Source: an uncultured Moheibacter sp.
Lineage (GTDB): Bacteria > Bacteroidota > Bacteroidia > Flavobacteriales > Weeksellaceae
Length of the DNA: 17,074 nucleotides
Assembly (NCBI GenBank): GCA_937875605.1
Contig: CALLXZ010000500.1
Location: 1-17,074, forward strand
Reading direction: 5' to 3'
In this document: positions 16,212 to 17,074 of the stretch, one piece after another
How positions within the stretch are numbered: position 1 is the stretch's first letter
Layout: each line of letters begins with the position of its first letter
Translations under genes and position numbers: made by a program
The notes under the pieces: model-generated
What the model was told of the DNA's origin: nothing
The model's database searches: none
Seen by the model: the letters and a program-made list of their open reading frames with translations, nothing else

Positions 16212-16882
16212 CAACTATAGTATTTCCTGATCAGCTTTTGAACATAGTAATCCTTTTCTTCCGCTGAAAAACAATCCGAAATTTCATTTACATCTATCGA
16301 ATAACTTTCCCCTTTATCCTGAAATTCTTTTACTGCAGTTTTACCTTTCAACAACTCAAAACTTTCCACAATTTCTTCTATGCTGAAGTTTCGCAGAAAC
16401 GCAACATTGTAAATTCCCTTTTCTTTTTTCGAATCAATTAAATGAAGTACAATATTTTTTACATCTTCAACATCAATCAGATTTCTTTTTGCAGATCGAT
16501 GAATGTGGATGGTTTCTTCGTTTTCGATGGCACGATTTACATAATTCATCAGCAAATTGAGATTCCCACCCTTTCCAACTGCATTACTAACTCTCGCTAT
16601 CAGATAGTTAGAAGTCTCAGTTGAAATGATATGTTCCATATTTAGTTTATGGAGAACGTATTGGCTATCATTTTTGGAAGAATCATAAATACTGCATGTA
16701 CTGAAATAGACAAAAAGCTTTTCAGAATTTTCAGCGATTACTTTACGAATGAGGTTTTCTTCTCGTTGAAACTGATTACTATCGGTCTCCAACGAATTGG
16801 AAACACCAGAAGCGAAAAACACCACATCATCTCTATCATGCAGATGAAATGCTTTTCCAATTAAACCGCTTCCTACAATCAT
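16211..16882 (-). CDS. Short NAD(P)-dependent epimerase/reductase-like SDR protein
   Basis: A 223-residue Rossmann protein resembling extended short-chain dehydrogenases of nucleotide-sugar metabolism. The glycine motif GSGLIG is at residues 4-9, so the protein starts almost at the nucleotide-binding loop; an in-frame TAA two codons before the ATG rules out a longer N-terminus. The catalytic set is present: FSTCSIYD (60-67, S61/T62) with Y75 and K79 in YVLHK. ARVSNAVGKG (96-105) and RNLIDVEDVKNIV (133-145) match the substrate-side strands of sugar epimerases. The family usually has 280-350 residues, so the adenine-ribose and C-terminal parts are shortened. Residues between 25 and 55 show no clear acidic cofactor selector. 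Substrate unknown; a 4-keto-sugar reductase or epimerase role is inference. First gene of the operon with the acyltransferase and GT2. Confidence 0.75.
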   Translation of the reverse strand: MIVGSGLIGKAFHLHDRDDVVFFASGVSNSLETDSNQFQREENLIRKVIAENSEKLFVYFSTCSIYDSSKNDSQYVLHKLNMEHIISTETSNYLIARVSNAVGKGGNLNLLMNYVNRAIENEETIHIHRSAKRNLIDVEDVKNIVLHLIDSKKEKGIYNVAFLRNFSIEEIVESFELLKGKTAVKEFQDKGESYSIDVNEISDCFSAEEKDYYVQKLIRKYYS

Positions 16883-16908
16883 TGTTTAGGTTTTATGATT
16901 ATCAGCCG

Positions 16909-16942
16909 CAAATCTACAAATTCCAATTGAGCCAATTCACAA
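16909..16942 (-). promoter_or_regulatory. Bacteroidota-type promoter for the SDR-acyltransferase-GT2 operon
   Basis: On the minus strand, TAGATTTG (16916-16909) matches TANNTTTG, with a TTG at 16942-16940 and a 23-bp spacer, at the upper limit of the usual range. The -7 element is 26 nt before the ATG at 16882, predicting a leader of about 20 nt. Confidence 0.5.
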
Positions 16943-16958
16943 ATTCGTCCTACATTTG
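16927..16958 (+). promoter_or_regulatory. Bacteroidota-type promoter for menD
   Basis: TTG at 16927-16929, a 21-bp spacer, then TACATTTG at 16951-16958 match the TTG-N17-23-TANNTTTG arrangement known in Bacteroidota. Transcription would begin near 16965, about 16 nt before the TTG start codon. This overlaps the divergent promoter on the other strand. Confidence 0.6.
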
Positions 16959-16980
16959 TCACCGAACAAGCAATTGAGGT

Positions 16981-17074
16981 TTGAAACGATTTTCCAAAAA
17001 ACTGAATGTACAATTGATCGCCGAAATTTTTAAAGCATTCGGAATCGAACACATCGTACTATCTCCCGGCTCCC
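16981..17074 (+). CDS. menD: 2-succinyl-5-enolpyruvyl-6-hydroxy-3-cyclohexene-1-carboxylate synthase, N-terminal fragment
   Basis: The visible 31 codons read as the N-terminus of MenD, the thiamine-diphosphate enzyme that joins isochorismate and 2-oxoglutarate in menaquinone synthesis. The evidence is NVQLIAEIFKAFGIEHIVLS followed by PGS, the start of the SPGSR motif with the thiamine-binding-domain pattern (position of the glutamate differs from the general ThDP consensus as usual in MenD). No ATG exists in frame; a TGA lies two codons before the TTG at 16981, so TTG is the likely start. The gene continues beyond the window. Its function is unrelated to the glycan genes, so it probably marks the border of that region. 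Confidence 0.82.
   Translation, partial: MKRFSKKLNVQLIAEIFKAFGIEHIVLSPGS

Noticed and set aside
16212..16214. TTG as start codon of the second acyltransferase
   Set aside because: An ATG follows directly and forms a TGATG stop-start overlap with the preceding gene, the simpler choice.
6551..16882. Genomic island with insertion sequences or integrase
   Set aside because: I found no transposase, integrase, tRNA or terminal repeats. The variable gene content is typical for polysaccharide loci without visible mobile elements.

Overview
The window is AT-rich Bacteroidota DNA, most likely from the class Flavobacteriia. Three things point there: a secreted protein ending in a type IX secretion (T9SS) sorting domain, FISUMP and flavobacterial Ig-like modules in that protein, and promoter elements of the Bacteroidota type (TANNTTTG at -7) in the intergenic gaps. 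Family within the class cannot be fixed from the sequence; Weeksellaceae or Flavobacteriaceae would both fit.

Layout. (1) 1-4575, plus strand: the 3' part of a very large secreted modular protein with four ~110-residue tandem repeats, one Ig-like domain, two copies of a paired module ending in a FISUMP domain, and a C-terminal T9SS sorting domain. A clear rho-independent terminator follows at 4601-4631. (2) 4703-6526, plus: a fused membrane acyltransferase-3/SGNH O-acyltransferase. It converges on block 3. (3) 11009 down to 6551, minus: a tightly packed operon of a left-handed beta-helix acetyltransferase, a 28-codon micro-ORF, a GT2, a GT4, a GT2 and an atypical GT-B-like glycosyltransferase, with junctions of 4, 5, 4, 8 and 15 nt. 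(4) 11096-14068, plus: a class I methyltransferase, a UDP-glucuronate 4-epimerase and a GT2. (5) 16882 down to 14069, minus: a short NAD-dependent sugar epimerase/reductase-like protein, a second acyltransferase-3 membrane protein and a GT2. (6) 16981 to the end, plus: the first 31 codons of menD (menaquinone biosynthesis), which marks the edge of the polysaccharide region.

Taken together, 4703-16882 is one flank of a cell-surface polysaccharide locus (O-antigen, capsule or exopolysaccharide). The enzymes predict a glycan with an acidic sugar (galacturonate or a derivative, through the UDP-glucuronate epimerase), assembled by five to six glycosyltransferases and decorated by O-acylation (three separate acyltransferases) and possibly O-methylation. 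No flippase, polymerase, ABC exporter, chain-length regulator or initiating phosphoglycosyl transferase lies in the window, so the rest of the pathway must be elsewhere. The blocks are divided by two compact divergent promoter regions (11010-11095 and 16883-16980) and two convergent junctions (6527-6550 and 14068/14069). I saw no tRNA, rRNA, CRISPR, insertion sequence or riboswitch. I found no clearly undescribed system; the most unusual items are the modular T9SS protein, the micro-ORF or gene remnant between two overlapping genes, and the very short SDR protein.
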